A DNA stretch of 60,470 nt. It comes from Herbaspirillum sp. YR522. Lineage in GTDB: Bacteria; Pseudomonadota; Gammaproteobacteria; Burkholderiales; Burkholderiaceae_D. The notes beneath the pieces are model-generated. The model was not told the origin of the DNA and ran no database searches. It saw only the letters and a list, made by a program, of their open reading frames with translations. Location: the NCBI RefSeq assembly GCF_000282575.1, contig NZ_AKJA01000037.1:1-60470 (forward strand). Reading direction: 5' to 3'. Each line of letters starts with the position of its first letter. Position 1 is the first letter of the stretch. Shown in pieces: positions 19,674 through 28,573 of this stretch. A program made the translations under genes and the position numbers.

Positions 19674-21080
19674 TCACCCGAATAGAGCGGTAAGTTGCCT
19701 CAAGCTCTCTGATACATCCGCCTGCTCGTGGATGCCTTGCTGCAAGAATGCTTCGATCCTTGGCAATAAGGCAATGGCTTCGTCCAGGATCGGGTCGGAA
19801 CCGGCAGCGTAGGCACCCACGCTGATGAGGTCGCGGTTGCGCTGGTAGCGCGAGTACAGCTGCTTGAGATGCCGCGCCCGGCGTTGATGTTCCGGGGTGG
19901 TGATGCTGTGCATGGCGCGGCTGATCGATTGTTCGATATCGATGGCGGGATAATGCCCGGCTTCGGCCAGTTGACGGTTCAGCACGATGTGGCCGTCCAG
20001 GATCGCGCGCGCGGCGTCGGCAATCGGATCCTGCTGGTCGTCACCCTCGGTGAGCACGGTGTAGAACGCGGTGATCGAGCCGCCACCCTCGTCGCCGTTG
20101 CCGGCCCGTTCGACCAGCGCCGGCAGCTTGGCGAATACCGACGGCGGGTAGCCCTTGGTGGCCGGTGGCTCGCCGATGGCCAGCGCGATCTCGCGCTGTG
20201 CCATGGCGTAGCGGGTCAGCGAATCCATGATCAGCAGCACATCCTTGCCCTGGTCGCGAAAGTGCTCGGCAATGGCGGTGCAATAGGCTGCGCCCTGCAA
20301 GCGCATCAGTGGCGGGGTGTCGGCCGGCGCGGCCACGACCACGGAACGGGCGCGCCCCTCGGGGCCGAGGATTTCCTCGATGAACTCCTTGACCTCGCGA
20401 CCACGTTCGCCGATCAGCCCGACCACGATCACGTCGGCCGAGGTATAGCGGGCCATCATGCCCAGCAGTACGCTCTTGCCGACGCCTGAGCCGGCGAACA
20501 GTCCCATGCGCTGGCCGCGGCCCACGGTAAGCATGCTGTTGATGGCGCGCACACCGGTGTCGAGGATGTCGCGGATCGGTGCCCGGCCCAGCGGGTTGGC
20601 GGCGCGCACCGACAAGGGCGCGGAGCGCTCGGTATGGAGGGCGCCGTAATTGTCGAGCGGGCGGCCGGCGCCGTCCAGCACCCGGCCCAGCAATTCGTCA
20701 CCGACCGGCAGGCGCCGGCTGTGCTCGTCGCTGCGTTGCGGGGTGAAGGCGATGGGGCCGGTGCGCGGTGGTGGCTTGACCGGTTCGACCGGGAACACCC
20801 GGGTGCCGGGCACGATGCCTTCGACATCGCTTTGCGGCATCAGGAACAGTCGATCGTCCTGGAAACCGACCACTTCGGCCTCGATCATGGTGCCATTGGG
20901 CAGTGGCACGTTGCACGGGCTGCCCACCGGCAACTTCAAGCCGACCGCTTCCATCACCAGGCCCGCCACGCGCGTGATGCGGCCGGCGGTCTGGGTCGCC
21001 TCGGTCATCTCGACCAGGCTGCGGCAGTTGTGCAGGTAGGCGCGCCACAGGCTGCTGTGGGATGGCATCGGCGAATTCAT
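19674..21080 (-). CDS. fliI: Flagellum-specific export ATPase FliI
   Basis: Encodes 468 residues. FliI is the F1-beta-like hexameric ATPase that energises export of flagellar substrates. Walker A is GSGVGKS (about residues 197-203) and Walker B is [18 protein letters not shown]. The motif [19 protein letters not shown] and C-terminal segment DRDL-type coupling region ([20 protein letters not shown]) match the T3SS ATPase family. Start alternatives are the ATGs at 21080 and 21068. It lies between fliH, its regulator, and fliJ. Confidence 0.97.
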   Translation of the reverse strand: MNSPMPSHSSLWRAYLHNCRSLVEMTEATQTAGRITRVAGLVMEAVGLKLPVGSPCNVPLPNGTMIEAEVVGFQDDRLFLMPQSDVEGIVPGTRVFPVEPVKPPPRTGPIAFTPQRSDEHSRRLPVGDELLGRVLDGAGRPLDNYGALHTERSAPLSVRAANPLGRAPIRDILDTGVRAINSMLTVGRGQRMGLFAGSGVGKSVLLGMMARYTSADVIVVGLIGERGREVKEFIEEILGPEGRARSVVVAAPADTPPLMRLQGAAYCTAIAEHFRDQGKDVLLIMDSLTRYAMAQREIALAIGEPPATKGYPPSVFAKLPALVERAGNGDEGGGSITAFYTVLTEGDDQQDPIADAARAILDGHIVLNRQLAEAGHYPAIDIEQSISRAMHSITTPEHQRRARHLKQLYSRYQRNRDLISVGAYAAGSDPILDEAIALLPRIEAFLQQGIHEQADVSESLRQLTALFG

Positions 21081-21131
21081 GCGACGCTCCCGAACGATGC
21101 GGCGGGGTGGGCGTGAGGCGCTGTCATGACG

Positions 21132-21845
21132 TCAGTCCAGCCAGTCGAGCTTGCGTGAAAGCGACTCGGCCAGGCGCTTCCAGCGGGTCTCGGCAGTGGC
21201 GTCGATCTGGTTGGTGCGGGTGGCGATGCGGCAGCCGCCGCGCGAGATCTGCGGGTCTTCCTCGATCTTCCAGCCGTGCTGGGCCAGCTCTTGTTCCATG
21301 TGTTCGCGCACCAGCGCGGCGTCGTCCGGATGCAGCGTGACGGTGGCCGGCAACTGCAGTACCGGCAAGGTCTGGATGGCTTCGCTGACGGTCGGCAGGA
21401 CCAGTTCGGGTTGCACCTTGAGCGCGGTCTTGAGCATCGCCTTGGCCAGGTCCAGCGCCAGGCCGAGCAGTTCGGGCGCCATGGTCTCGCTGCACTGGGC
21501 CACCTCGGTGCTGAAGTTGGTGGCGATCTGGCGCAGGTGGGCGATGGTTTCGTTGACTTCCTTCTGGCCCTGCTGCAGCCCGGCCATGTAGCCCTCGGCG
21601 CGTCCGGCTTCCAGCCCGTGCTGGCGGCCCTCGGCGAAGGCCTCCTGGCGCGCGGCCTCGCGGATGGCGTCGAGCTGCTCGGCCGTCAGTTGCGGCGGTG
21701 GTGGGGGTTCCTCGAGATCGTCCTCCTCCACCGGCTCGGGCGGCGGCGGCTCCGGCTCGGGCTCGTTGAAAGACGCCAGCTCCCATCGCTGGTAGGGCGT
21801 CATTTCTTCCTTGGGAATGATCTTCGCACGCATCTCTACATTCAC
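21132..21845 (-). CDS. fliH: Flagellar assembly protein FliH
   Basis: Encodes 237 residues. FliH is the dimeric peripheral-stalk-like regulator of FliI that also docks to FliN. The N-terminus (KIIPKEEMTPYQRWELASF) is typical of the family. An acidic/proline segment of repeated Glu-Pro follows, then a Gly/Ala helix with EAGRAEGYMAGLQQGQ and the C-terminal FliI-binding domain. The start could be the ATG at 21845 or 21833. Gaps to fliG and fliI are about 50 bases. Confidence 0.93.
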   Translation of the reverse strand: MNVEMRAKIIPKEEMTPYQRWELASFNEPEPEPPPPEPVEEDDLEEPPPPPQLTAEQLDAIREAARQEAFAEGRQHGLEAGRAEGYMAGLQQGQKEVNETIAHLRQIATNFSTEVAQCSETMAPELLGLALDLAKAMLKTALKVQPELVLPTVSEAIQTLPVLQLPATVTLHPDDAALVREHMEQELAQHGWKIEEDPQISRGGCRIATRTNQIDATAETRWKRLAESLSRKLDWLD

Positions 21846-21902
21846 TCCAGCTCTAACAGGCAGGCGAACACGGTGCGATGGTCGCCGCCTTGACTTGCGT
21901 CA

Positions 21903-22898
21903 TCAGACGAAGGCGTCCTCGCCCTTGGCGCCCAGCACGATCTGGCCTTCGTCGGCCAGGCGGCGCACGATCTGCAGGATCGCCTTCTGCTGCGCGTCGA
22001 CCTCGGACAGGCGCACCGGCCCCTTGGATTCGAGATCTTCCTTCATCATCTCCGCCGCACGCTGCGACATGTTGGCGAAGATCTTGTCGCGCAGCCCTTG
22101 CGATGCACCCTTGAGCGCAACGATGAGCGACTCGGACTGGACTTCGCGCAGCAGCAACTGGATGCCGCGGCCATCGATATCGATGACGTTCTCGAAGACG
22201 AACATCTCGTCCATGATCTTCTGCGCCATGTCCTCGTCGTAGGAGCGCAGGTTGTTCATCACCGAAGTCTCGTTCTCGCCCGACATGAAGTTGAGAATCT
22301 CGGCCGCGGTGCGGATACCACCCATCTGTTGCTTCTTGAGGCTTTCGTTGCCCGTCAGCAGCTTGGTCAGCACGTCGTTGAGCTCGCGCAGCGCGGCTGG
22401 CTGGACGCCGTCGAGGGTGGCAATACGAAGGATCACATCGTTGCGCAGACGTTCCGTGAAATTGTTCATGATGCCGCAGGCATGGTCGCGCTCGAGGTGC
22501 ACCAGGATGGTGGCGATGATCTGCGGGTGCTCGTTGCGGATGAGTTCGGCCACCGATTGCGCATCCATCCACTTGAGGCTTTCGATGCCGCTGGCATCAC
22601 GCCCGCCCAGGATACGGTTGAGCAGCGAGGTGGCCTTGTCGTCGCCCAGGGCCTTGGTCAGCACGCTGCGGATGTATTCGTCCGAATCCAGGCCCAGCGA
22701 CGACGCCTGGCCGGTTTCGGCGACGAAGTCCTCGAGCACGGCATTGATGTCCTCGAAGCTGATGTTCTTGAGGGCGGACATGGCCGCGCCGAGCTTCTGG
22801 ACTTCACGGGGCCCGAGATACTTCATGACCTCGGCGGCTTCGTCTTCGCCCAGTGCCAGCATCAGGATGGCACCTTTCTGAACGCCGTCGTTACTCAT
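21903..22898 (-). CDS. fliG: Flagellar motor switch protein FliG
   Basis: Encodes 331 residues, the standard length. FliG connects the MS ring to the C ring and carries the charged helix that interacts with the MotA stator. The middle domain has the EHPQ motif (RNEHPQIIATILVHLERDHA), and the C-terminal torque region reads MFVFENVIDIDGRGIQLLLREV and GLRDKIFANMSQRAAEM. Its start overlaps the end of fliF by 8 bases, as in many species where the two proteins are made together. Confidence 0.97.
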   Translation of the reverse strand: MSNDGVQKGAILMLALGEDEAAEVMKYLGPREVQKLGAAMSALKNISFEDINAVLEDFVAETGQASSLGLDSDEYIRSVLTKALGDDKATSLLNRILGGRDASGIESLKWMDAQSVAELIRNEHPQIIATILVHLERDHACGIMNNFTERLRNDVILRIATLDGVQPAALRELNDVLTKLLTGNESLKKQQMGGIRTAAEILNFMSGENETSVMNNLRSYDEDMAQKIMDEMFVFENVIDIDGRGIQLLLREVQSESLIVALKGASQGLRDKIFANMSQRAAEMMKEDLESKGPVRLSEVDAQQKAILQIVRRLADEGQIVLGAKGEDAFV

Positions 22899-24654
22899 TG
22901 TTCACCCATGTCTTAATGATGCTTGCCACCAGTTTCGGATCGTTCTTGGCCCACTGCTTGGCGGTTTCGAGATTGGCCTTGTACTGCGCGCGCTCGTCGA
23001 TGGCCGGCTCGCCGGACAGGTTGACGATGGCATCCGGATCGTCCGGATCGAACCCGGCGGCGGCAGCGGCGGCGGCGGCTTCGGCTTCGGCCTCGGCTTT
23101 TTCCTTGGCCAGGCGTTCGCGTTCCTCGCGGCCCGACAGCTTCCAGATGATCGGGCGCAGCACACCGAAGTAGAGGTACAGCAACACCGCGGCCAGCAGC
23201 ACGTACTTGCCGATTTCCTTGGCCAGCTCGATCATGCCGGGTTGCTTCCAGAGCGGCACTTCCGGTTCCAGGTCGGTATTGAACTGGGTGTTGACCACGT
23301 TGAGCGAGTCGCCGCGATCCTTGTTGAAGCCCATCGCTTCGCGCACCAGGTCGGTGATCTGGTTGCGCTCGGCCTCGGTCAGCGGACGCATGACGATCTT
23401 GCCGGTGTTGTCCAGCGTGCGCTTGTAGTTGACCACCACGGCGACGGTCAGGCGACGCACGCCGCCGATCGGCTGCTGGGTGTAGCGCACGGTCTTGTCG
23501 ACTTCGTAGTTGACCGTCTCGTCCTTGCGCGAATTGCCCTGCGAGCTGGCCGTCGGTGCCGCCGGTGCGGCCGCGCCGGCCTGGCCCTGCGCGTTGGCGG
23601 CGGCCGGGTTGACGATCGGCGCGGTGGCCGGGGCAGGGGGCTGGTTGCTCAGTGCACCCGGGATGCCCGAGGTGCCGGACGACGAATTGGACGCTTCGCT
23701 GCTCTGCTTGCTGCGCACGGCGGCGGTGTCCTGGGTCTGGTTCGGCTTGTAGGCCTCGGAGGCCTGCTCGGTGCGCGAGAAGTCGATGTCGGCCGTGGCT
23801 TCGGCGCGCACGTTGCCGTTGCCGACGATCGGCGCGATGATCGATTCGACCCGCTTGACGATGTCCTGCTGCATGTCCTGGACATACTTCAGCTGGGTCG
23901 GGTCGAGGGTATTGGTCTGGGCTTGCTTGGTGGTGTCGGACAGCAGGTTGCCGTTCTGGTCGACGATGGTCACCGCCTTGGGCGACAGTTCAGGTACGCT
24001 GCTGGCCACCAGGTGGACGATGGCGCTGACTTGCTGGCCATCCAGGAAGCGGCCCGGGTACAGGCTCAGCACCACCGACGCGGTCGGCTTTTGCTGGTCG
24101 CGCACGAACACCGACGCCTTGGGCAGGGCCAGGTGGACGCGCGCCGATTGCACCGACGACAGCGATTGCACCGAACGCGCCAGTTCGCCTTCGAGTGCGC
24201 GCTGGAAATTGACCTGCTCGAGGAACTGCGATACGCCCAGCTTCTGGTTCTCCATCACTTCGAAGCCGACGTTGCCGCCCTTGGGCAAGCCTTGTGCGGC
24301 CAGCTTCAGGCGCGCATCGTGCACCATGTTCTCGGGCACCAGGATGGCCGAGCCGCCATCCGAGTACTTGTAGGGCACGTTCATGGTCTGCAGCGAAGCC
24401 ACGATGGCGCCGCCATCGCGGTCGTTGAAGTTGGAGAACAGGACCCGGTATTCGATCTTCTGGCTCCACATCCAGATGCCGATCATCAGCGCCACGGTAG
24501 CAGCGGCTGCGATGATGAGCAGGATGCGGCGGCCTTGCGGCGAGCGGGCATAGCCCATCACGCCGGGTGGCGGCGACGGCGGGGCCGTCCCGTCGCCGGG
24601 CACGCCTTGATTGTTGGAGTCGCTGGTCATCGTACCGTCGGCTGCTACCGCCAT
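22891..24654 (-). CDS. fliF: Flagellar MS-ring protein FliF
   Basis: Encodes 587 residues. FliF forms the MS ring, the base on which rod, export gate and C ring assemble. Two membrane helices flank the periplasmic ring-building domains: ILLIIAAAATVALMIGIWMW (about residues 45-64) and YVLLAAVLLYLYFGVLRPIIW near residue 480. Family motifs include FQRALEGELARSVQSLSSVQSARVHLA-type sequence split over two stretches. The C-terminal tail, which binds FliG, is present and overlaps fliG. A low-complexity Pro/Gly N-terminus is unremarkable. Confidence 0.96.
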   Translation of the reverse strand: MAVAADGTMTSDSNNQGVPGDGTAPPSPPPGVMGYARSPQGRRILLIIAAAATVALMIGIWMWSQKIEYRVLFSNFNDRDGGAIVASLQTMNVPYKYSDGGSAILVPENMVHDARLKLAAQGLPKGGNVGFEVMENQKLGVSQFLEQVNFQRALEGELARSVQSLSSVQSARVHLALPKASVFVRDQQKPTASVVLSLYPGRFLDGQQVSAIVHLVASSVPELSPKAVTIVDQNGNLLSDTTKQAQTNTLDPTQLKYVQDMQQDIVKRVESIIAPIVGNGNVRAEATADIDFSRTEQASEAYKPNQTQDTAAVRSKQSSEASNSSSGTSGIPGALSNQPPAPATAPIVNPAAANAQGQAGAAAPAAPTASSQGNSRKDETVNYEVDKTVRYTQQPIGGVRRLTVAVVVNYKRTLDNTGKIVMRPLTEAERNQITDLVREAMGFNKDRGDSLNVVNTQFNTDLEPEVPLWKQPGMIELAKEIGKYVLLAAVLLYLYFGVLRPIIWKLSGREERERLAKEKAEAEAEAAAAAAAAGFDPDDPDAIVNLSGEPAIDERAQYKANLETAKQWAKNDPKLVASIIKTWVNNE

Positions 24655-24909
24655 GATTTGTCCTTTGGCGCGCCCTCGGTTGCCGGCTTGATAATGACTT
24701 TGTCCACTGCTTACCTGCCCTCGAATAGGATTTTTGCTCAGTGTGGATTGTCCGTGCGGCGAGGGAATTTGATCGCCCGAACAGACCTGAAAATTACCCG
24801 CTTATTGTTGCGAGATGTAAATGCAATCATGCTAAGGTGCTGATCTATAAGGAATTAGTGCGTTCGGGCGTGTCGCAAGCGCCCAAAAGCTGATCAAGGA
24901 GCTAGCAAA
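24655..24909. promoter_or_regulatory. Divergent fliF / fliE intergenic region
   Basis: A 255-base gap between divergent fliF and fliE must contain promoters for both. I found no sigma-28 or sigma-54 consensus in it. TATAAG at 24846-24851 is a possible -10 toward fliE but lacks a convincing -35, as expected if an activator such as FlhDC is required. AAGGAG at 24896-24901 is the fliE ribosome binding site. Confidence 0.4.
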
Positions 24910-25269
24910 ATGGCCGTACAAAGTGTGATCGATACCAGCCGCATCGAGGCGATGGTGGCCCAGTTGAAGGCAGCTGCGGCCAAGGCCCAGGGCGTATCCG
25001 AAATTGCCCGGCCGGGCGCGTTGCAGGCCGAAAAGGCCGCGCCCCGGGTCGACTTCGCCGATGTGCTCAAGGGCGCGATGGACCAGGTCAACACTTCGCA
25101 GCAGAGCGCCGCGAAGATGTCCCAGGCGTTCGCCCTGGGCGATGACAACGTGAACCTGTCGGATGTGATGATCGCCGGCCAGAAGGCCAGCATCTCGTTC
25201 CAGACCAGCATTCAGGTGCGCAACAAGCTGGTGTCTGCCTACCGCGACATCATGACCATGCAGGTGTGA
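24910..25269 (+). CDS. fliE: Flagellar hook-basal body complex protein FliE
   Basis: Encodes 119 residues. FliE joins the MS ring to the proximal rod and is the first exported axial protein. The C-terminal half carries the family pattern DFADVLKGAMDQVNTSQQ, then FALGDDNVNLSDVMIAGQKA and SFQTSIQVRNKLVSAYRDIM. A good ribosome binding site (AAGGAG) precedes the ATG. It is transcribed divergently from fliFGHIJK and is followed by a terminator, so it is probably monocistronic. Confidence 0.96.
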   Translation: MAVQSVIDTSRIEAMVAQLKAAAAKAQGVSEIARPGALQAEKAAPRVDFADVLKGAMDQVNTSQQSAAKMSQAFALGDDNVNLSDVMIAGQKASISFQTSIQVRNKLVSAYRDIMTMQV

Positions 25270-25297
25270 GCGCCGGCTGGGTCGGACGGTATGCCAG

Positions 25298-25325
25298 AAG
25301 GGCGTCTGCGGGCGCCTTTTTTGTT
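25298..25325 (+). terminator. Intrinsic terminator of fliE
   Basis: AAGG(G)CG pairs with CGCCTT with one bulged G, followed by a T-run, starting 29 bases after the fliE stop. Confidence 0.7.
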
Positions 25326-25411
25326 GCCGGGTGCGATGTTTATTTCTTGCGGGGAAATAAACCGGTATCGACCGCTCTTTCCATGCTGCAATGCCAGGAA
25401 TTTCCGGCCGT

Positions 25412-25440
25412 AAAAAAAGCCTGCAATGCAGGCTTTTTTC
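25412..25440. terminator. Bidirectional terminator downstream of ycgR
   Basis: Twelve-base perfect stem AAAAAAGCCTGC with GCAGGCTTTTTT around a three-base loop. Its A and T arms make it effective on both strands; it ends the fliC-ycgR block on the - strand, 16 bases after the ycgR stop. Confidence 0.9.
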
Positions 25441-25455
25441 GGTGGGGGGCGGCGG

Positions 25456-26211
25456 TTACATCATGCCGGAGGCCTTGGCGTTCTGTTCGCGCTCGAGCTT
25501 GGTGATGAAGCGCTGGATGGCGGCCAGCACCGCGCGCGGGATATCGATGAATTCGCAGCCATAGCGATTGACGGTCTTGCCGGTGGTCAGCTTGAATTCC
25601 TTGCAGTCGCGGACCTGCAACTTGACCGATACCAGCGTGTTGTCGGTCAGTTCGAGCTGGCAGTCTTCGTAGATCACGCCCACGGTGGTCGGCAGGATCT
25701 TCTTTTCGTCGGTAATGCCCACGCCGCCGGCGCTGATGTTGTTGAGCATCGTGACGATGGTGATGAACGAACCATCGGCCTGGGTGACGCGGAAGGTGCA
25801 GCGCAGCGGCTTGGCAATCGGCGTGGCGATACGGAAGTATTCGCGGCGCTGCAGGCGCACCAGGCTGGCCGGGATGGCAATCTTCAGGGCCGGGCGGTTC
25901 TGGTGCTCGCAAGCGGTTGCCTGGTCGGCATTGAAGGTGATGCGAATATTGTTGTACAGCGCTTCGAAACCGATGGTCTTGCTGGCCACGATATGCTCGT
26001 TGAGCGTGGCGCTGGGTGCGGCATCGATGATGATCGAATCGTCATCGTCGTCGATATCGAGGATCGAGGTGATGACGGATTCGGAACCGCCCTTGATGAA
26101 CAGGCTCAGCAACTGGTTTTTATCCAGCATGCTGGTCAGCAGGGAAAGGATTTCCCTCCGTGAGTGAACCCGGTATGGGCTGTCGTCGTCGATCTCGTCG
26201 TTGTTAGCCAT
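25456..26211 (-). CDS. ycgR: YcgR-like flagellar brake protein with PilZ domain
   Basis: Encodes 251 residues. YcgR proteins bind cyclic di-GMP and slow or bias the motor by contacting FliG and MotA. The N-terminal YcgR-specific domain spans about residues 10-110, with an unusual run of five Asp (about residues 53-58). The C-terminal PilZ domain carries both c-di-GMP binding motifs: RREYFR (RxxxR, R123 and R127) and NISAGG (N158, S160, G163). It is the last gene of the filament operon, 25 bases after the FlhB-like gene, so the brake should be made together with late flagellar proteins. Confidence 0.88.
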   Translation of the reverse strand: MANNDEIDDDSPYRVHSRREILSLLTSMLDKNQLLSLFIKGGSESVITSILDIDDDDDSIIIDAAPSATLNEHIVASKTIGFEALYNNIRITFNADQATACEHQNRPALKIAIPASLVRLQRREYFRIATPIAKPLRCTFRVTQADGSFITIVTMLNNISAGGVGITDEKKILPTTVGVIYEDCQLELTDNTLVSVKLQVRDCKEFKLTTGKTVNRYGCEFIDIPRAVLAAIQRFITKLEREQNAKASGMM

Positions 26212-26236
26212 CTGTGCGTCTGTACTTACGTCGAAT

Positions 26237-26581
26237 TCAGCGAATTAAATCGCTTTCCCCCGATGGATTATTTGAGTAATTTGGTCCCGTATCATACAGC
26301 ACCGGCTCTATTAATTGCATATTTTCAATACGATAAAGCCATGCAAGCAATTCTGCGACAGTCCGGTACAGCGCGGGTGGAATCTGCTGGTCGAGCTCGA
26401 CCTGCATCAGCAGCGATACCAGCTCCTTGGACTCGTGGACGAACACCCCGCTTTCGCGAGCTCGGGCGATGATCGCCTCGGCCACCAGGCCGCTGCCCTT
26501 GGCCACCACGGTCGGCGCCGCGCGGCTGGCGTTGTAGGCCAGCGCGACCGCGTTCTGCAGGGGGATATTAGGCTTGTCCAT
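26237..26581 (-). CDS. Free-standing FlhB C-terminal domain-like protein (FhlB/YlqH type)
   Basis: Encodes 114 residues. It aligns by eye with the cytoplasmic C-terminal domain of the export switch protein FlhB: NAVALAYN corresponds to YAVALKYD, and APTVVAKGSGLVAEAIIARARESGVFVHES matches the following family block (quoted here only in part: VVAKGSGLVAEAI). There are no membrane helices, and the NPTH autocleavage motif is replaced by a sequence beginning near NIPLQN. It thus resembles the fragment that FlhB releases on self-cleavage. The start overlaps the end of the FliK-like gene by 14 bases. Known relatives are small orphan FlhB homologues of unclear role. Confidence 0.82.
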   Translation of the reverse strand: MDKPNIPLQNAVALAYNASRAAPTVVAKGSGLVAEAIIARARESGVFVHESKELVSLLMQVELDQQIPPALYRTVAELLAWLYRIENMQLIEPVLYDTGPNYSNNPSGESDLIR

Positions 26582-27746
26582 CTTGTTTGACGACCAACGA
26601 GTCCAGTGAAGTGCCGGCGGCGGCCATGGCGTTGGCCAGGAGCGAGCCGTTGTTGCGCAGGGCGGCGGTGGCCGCCGGATTGTCTGCCTTCACCTGGACG
26701 TGGATCTGCTGGCCGATCAGCCTGATCGAGGCCGATACCTGGCCCAGCTGGGCGAAATTGAAGCGAACCACGCTGTGCCAGGCCGGCGCCTGCTCCGATT
26801 CAGCGTCCGGCGGTTGCCCGCCGTCGCCCTGTCCCTGGCTGATCTCCCATTCCATCTGCTGCCCCGGCCAGACTTCGCCATGCCATACCACGCGTTGCTG
26901 TTCGAGGGCGTTCAGTTGCAGGTTGACGATCTGGCCCAGCGGACTTTGCGCCGGGTCGTTCTGGTTGAGCAGGCTGATATTGCCATTGGCCTGGCGCGCC
27001 ACTTGCGACTGCGGTTCCTTGAGCAACTCCTCGGCGGCACGCTTGCCCTCGGCCCAGGCCGAGACGTGCGACTCATAGAACACGCCGCTGTAGGTGATGG
27101 CGTCGTGCAGGGCGCCGGCCATCTGGCCGGCGGACGCACCGGCCTGGCCCAGCGGGGCCGGCGACGATACGTGCTTGGCGACATTGCCCTGTTGCGATGC
27201 CAGCAGCAGGCTGTCGATCAGCTTGCCGGCATTGCTCAGCGTGGTGGTGCTGCTGGTCTGGCCATTGGCCTGGCTCTGGCGTCCGGTGCCGGCCCCCAAC
27301 TCTTCTGGCACGTCGGCGTTCTCGGCCACGCCGCCGGCACCGGCACCCTCGCGCTGCACCTGCTGCAGGCTCTTGAGGTCTTTCTGCATGGCCCGCCCGG
27401 CGGTGCTGAGCGCCACCGCCGCGCTCTCGTCGTCCTGCTGCAGGCTGCCTTCCTTGAGGGCGAAGGTGGGGCGGGGGTCCTTGCCGACCAGCGTCAGGAC
27501 CAGCGAATCGCCGGTGCGGGCATTGGCGGGCAACACCATGCGGGCGGCGGTGTTGGCGATCCTGACCAGGAAGGTGCCGTCATTGAAGGCCGACAGCACG
27601 CGCCCGGCCATCTGCTGGCCGATGGCGATCTGGGACAGCCGGCTGACCGCTTCCTGCCTGGTATCGGCAACCGAGATGACAGCCGTCGCCGCCTCGACCG
27701 AGTTGACGGGCGTGACGGCGTTGGGAATGTCGACCCGCGGCAACAT
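26568..27746 (-). CDS. Second FliK-like hook-length control domain protein
   Basis: Encodes 392 residues. The C-terminal part fits the FliK C-terminal (Flg_hook) pattern: WHSVVRFNFAQLGQVSASI, then RLIGQQIHVQVKADNPAATA, NNGSLLANAMAAAGTSLDSL and a short tail. The N-terminal region is variable, with a segment reminiscent of secreted FliK N-domains. The ATG at 27746 lies 2 bases after the fliT stop. It is clearly distinct from the FliK at 17881-19131. Its coupling to an FlhB-domain gene suggests a role at the export switch, but no function is established from sequence. Confidence 0.8.
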   Translation of the reverse strand: MLPRVDIPNAVTPVNSVEAATAVISVADTRQEAVSRLSQIAIGQQMAGRVLSAFNDGTFLVRIANTAARMVLPANARTGDSLVLTLVGKDPRPTFALKEGSLQQDDESAAVALSTAGRAMQKDLKSLQQVQREGAGAGGVAENADVPEELGAGTGRQSQANGQTSSTTTLSNAGKLIDSLLLASQQGNVAKHVSSPAPLGQAGASAGQMAGALHDAITYSGVFYESHVSAWAEGKRAAEELLKEPQSQVARQANGNISLLNQNDPAQSPLGQIVNLQLNALEQQRVVWHGEVWPGQQMEWEISQGQGDGGQPPDAESEQAPAWHSVVRFNFAQLGQVSASIRLIGQQIHVQVKADNPAATAALRNNGSLLANAMAAAGTSLDSLVVKQDGQA

Positions 27747-27748
27747 GG

Positions 27749-28084
27749 TCAACCGCCCATGCCGTAGGTATTGAGAAGTTTCTGTTCGGTGTGGTTGCTC
27801 TGGATCAGGGCCGACAGCCGGCGCAGGCCAGGCTCGGTGAGATTGCGAATGGCACGGTCGTCCTCGAGCACCTTGCGGATGATCTCGACCTTGCGATTGC
27901 GGTGCTGCTCGGACAGCTGGATATCGTCCTCGAGATTGCGCAGGGTGGCGATATGAACGCCGGACTGCTCTTCGAGCGAAGCGAGCAGTTCCCAGTCGCT
28001 GGCGCGTGCGGCGGCCAGCATCTGGTCGGTCAGGCGGGCGATCGACTCGTAGATCGAGATGACTTGGTCGCCGTTCATGGTCAT
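27749..28084 (-). CDS. fliT: Flagellar export chaperone FliT-like protein
   Basis: Encodes 111 residues, mostly helical, with the family-like beginning VISIYESIARLTDQMLAAA and DWELLASLE, followed by charged helices. FliT is the export chaperone of the filament cap FliD and in enterobacteria also regulates FlhDC. Sequence conservation in FliT is low, so the assignment rests on length and on position directly after fliS, which it overlaps by 4 bases (ATGA). Confidence 0.8.
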   Translation of the reverse strand: MTMNGDQVISIYESIARLTDQMLAAARASDWELLASLEEQSGVHIATLRNLEDDIQLSEQHRNRKVEIIRKVLEDDRAIRNLTEPGLRRLSALIQSNHTEQKLLNTYGMGG

Positions 28085-28536
28085 GCCTTGGCCAGGCTCT
28101 GCCGGGCGTCAAAGGCCGGCTGCGCAGCGGGCGCACTGCCGCCACCCTGCGGATCGATCTGCTGCCATGCGTCGCGGATGCCGTCGAGCAGGCCGTGTAT
28201 TTCGGTCAGGATGTCGCCATTGTTGTTGACATTGGCCTCGAACAGGCGGCGGCTCATGTATTCGTACAGCGAGTCGAGATTGAGCGCCAACTCGCCGCCG
28301 ACGTCCTTGTTGAGGCTGGCGCGAAGGCCGTTGTCGATGATCAGGATGGCCTTGGTGATCGACTCGCCCTTGTGCTTGATATCGCCCTCGGCCATGTGTT
28401 TCTTGGCCATGGCAATGGCCATCAGCGCGCCGTCGAACAGCATCGTGATGAGTTTATGCGGACTGGCCGCCAATACGCCGGTCTCTATGCCGACCTTGGC
28501 ATAGGCGTTGGCCCCGCGCTTAATGCTTCCGAACAT
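28081..28536 (-). CDS. fliS: Flagellin export chaperone FliS
   Basis: Encodes 151 residues. FliS binds the C-terminal helix of flagellin and prevents its polymerisation in the cytoplasm. Family hallmarks are YAKVGIETGVLAASPHKLITMLFDGAL (in part: SPHKLITMLFDGAL), followed by KHMAEGDIKHKGESITKAI and LDSLYEYMSRRL. The C-terminal tail is Ala/Gln-rich. It lies 37 bases after fliD and overlaps fliT, giving the standard fliDST order. Confidence 0.95.
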   Translation of the reverse strand: MFGSIKRGANAYAKVGIETGVLAASPHKLITMLFDGALMAIAMAKKHMAEGDIKHKGESITKAILIIDNGLRASLNKDVGGELALNLDSLYEYMSRRLFEANVNNNGDILTEIHGLLDGIRDAWQQIDPQGGGSAPAAQPAFDARQSLAKA

Positions 28537-28573
28537 GACGTTCTCCTATGCTCGCTGTTTCACCAGCATCGAA

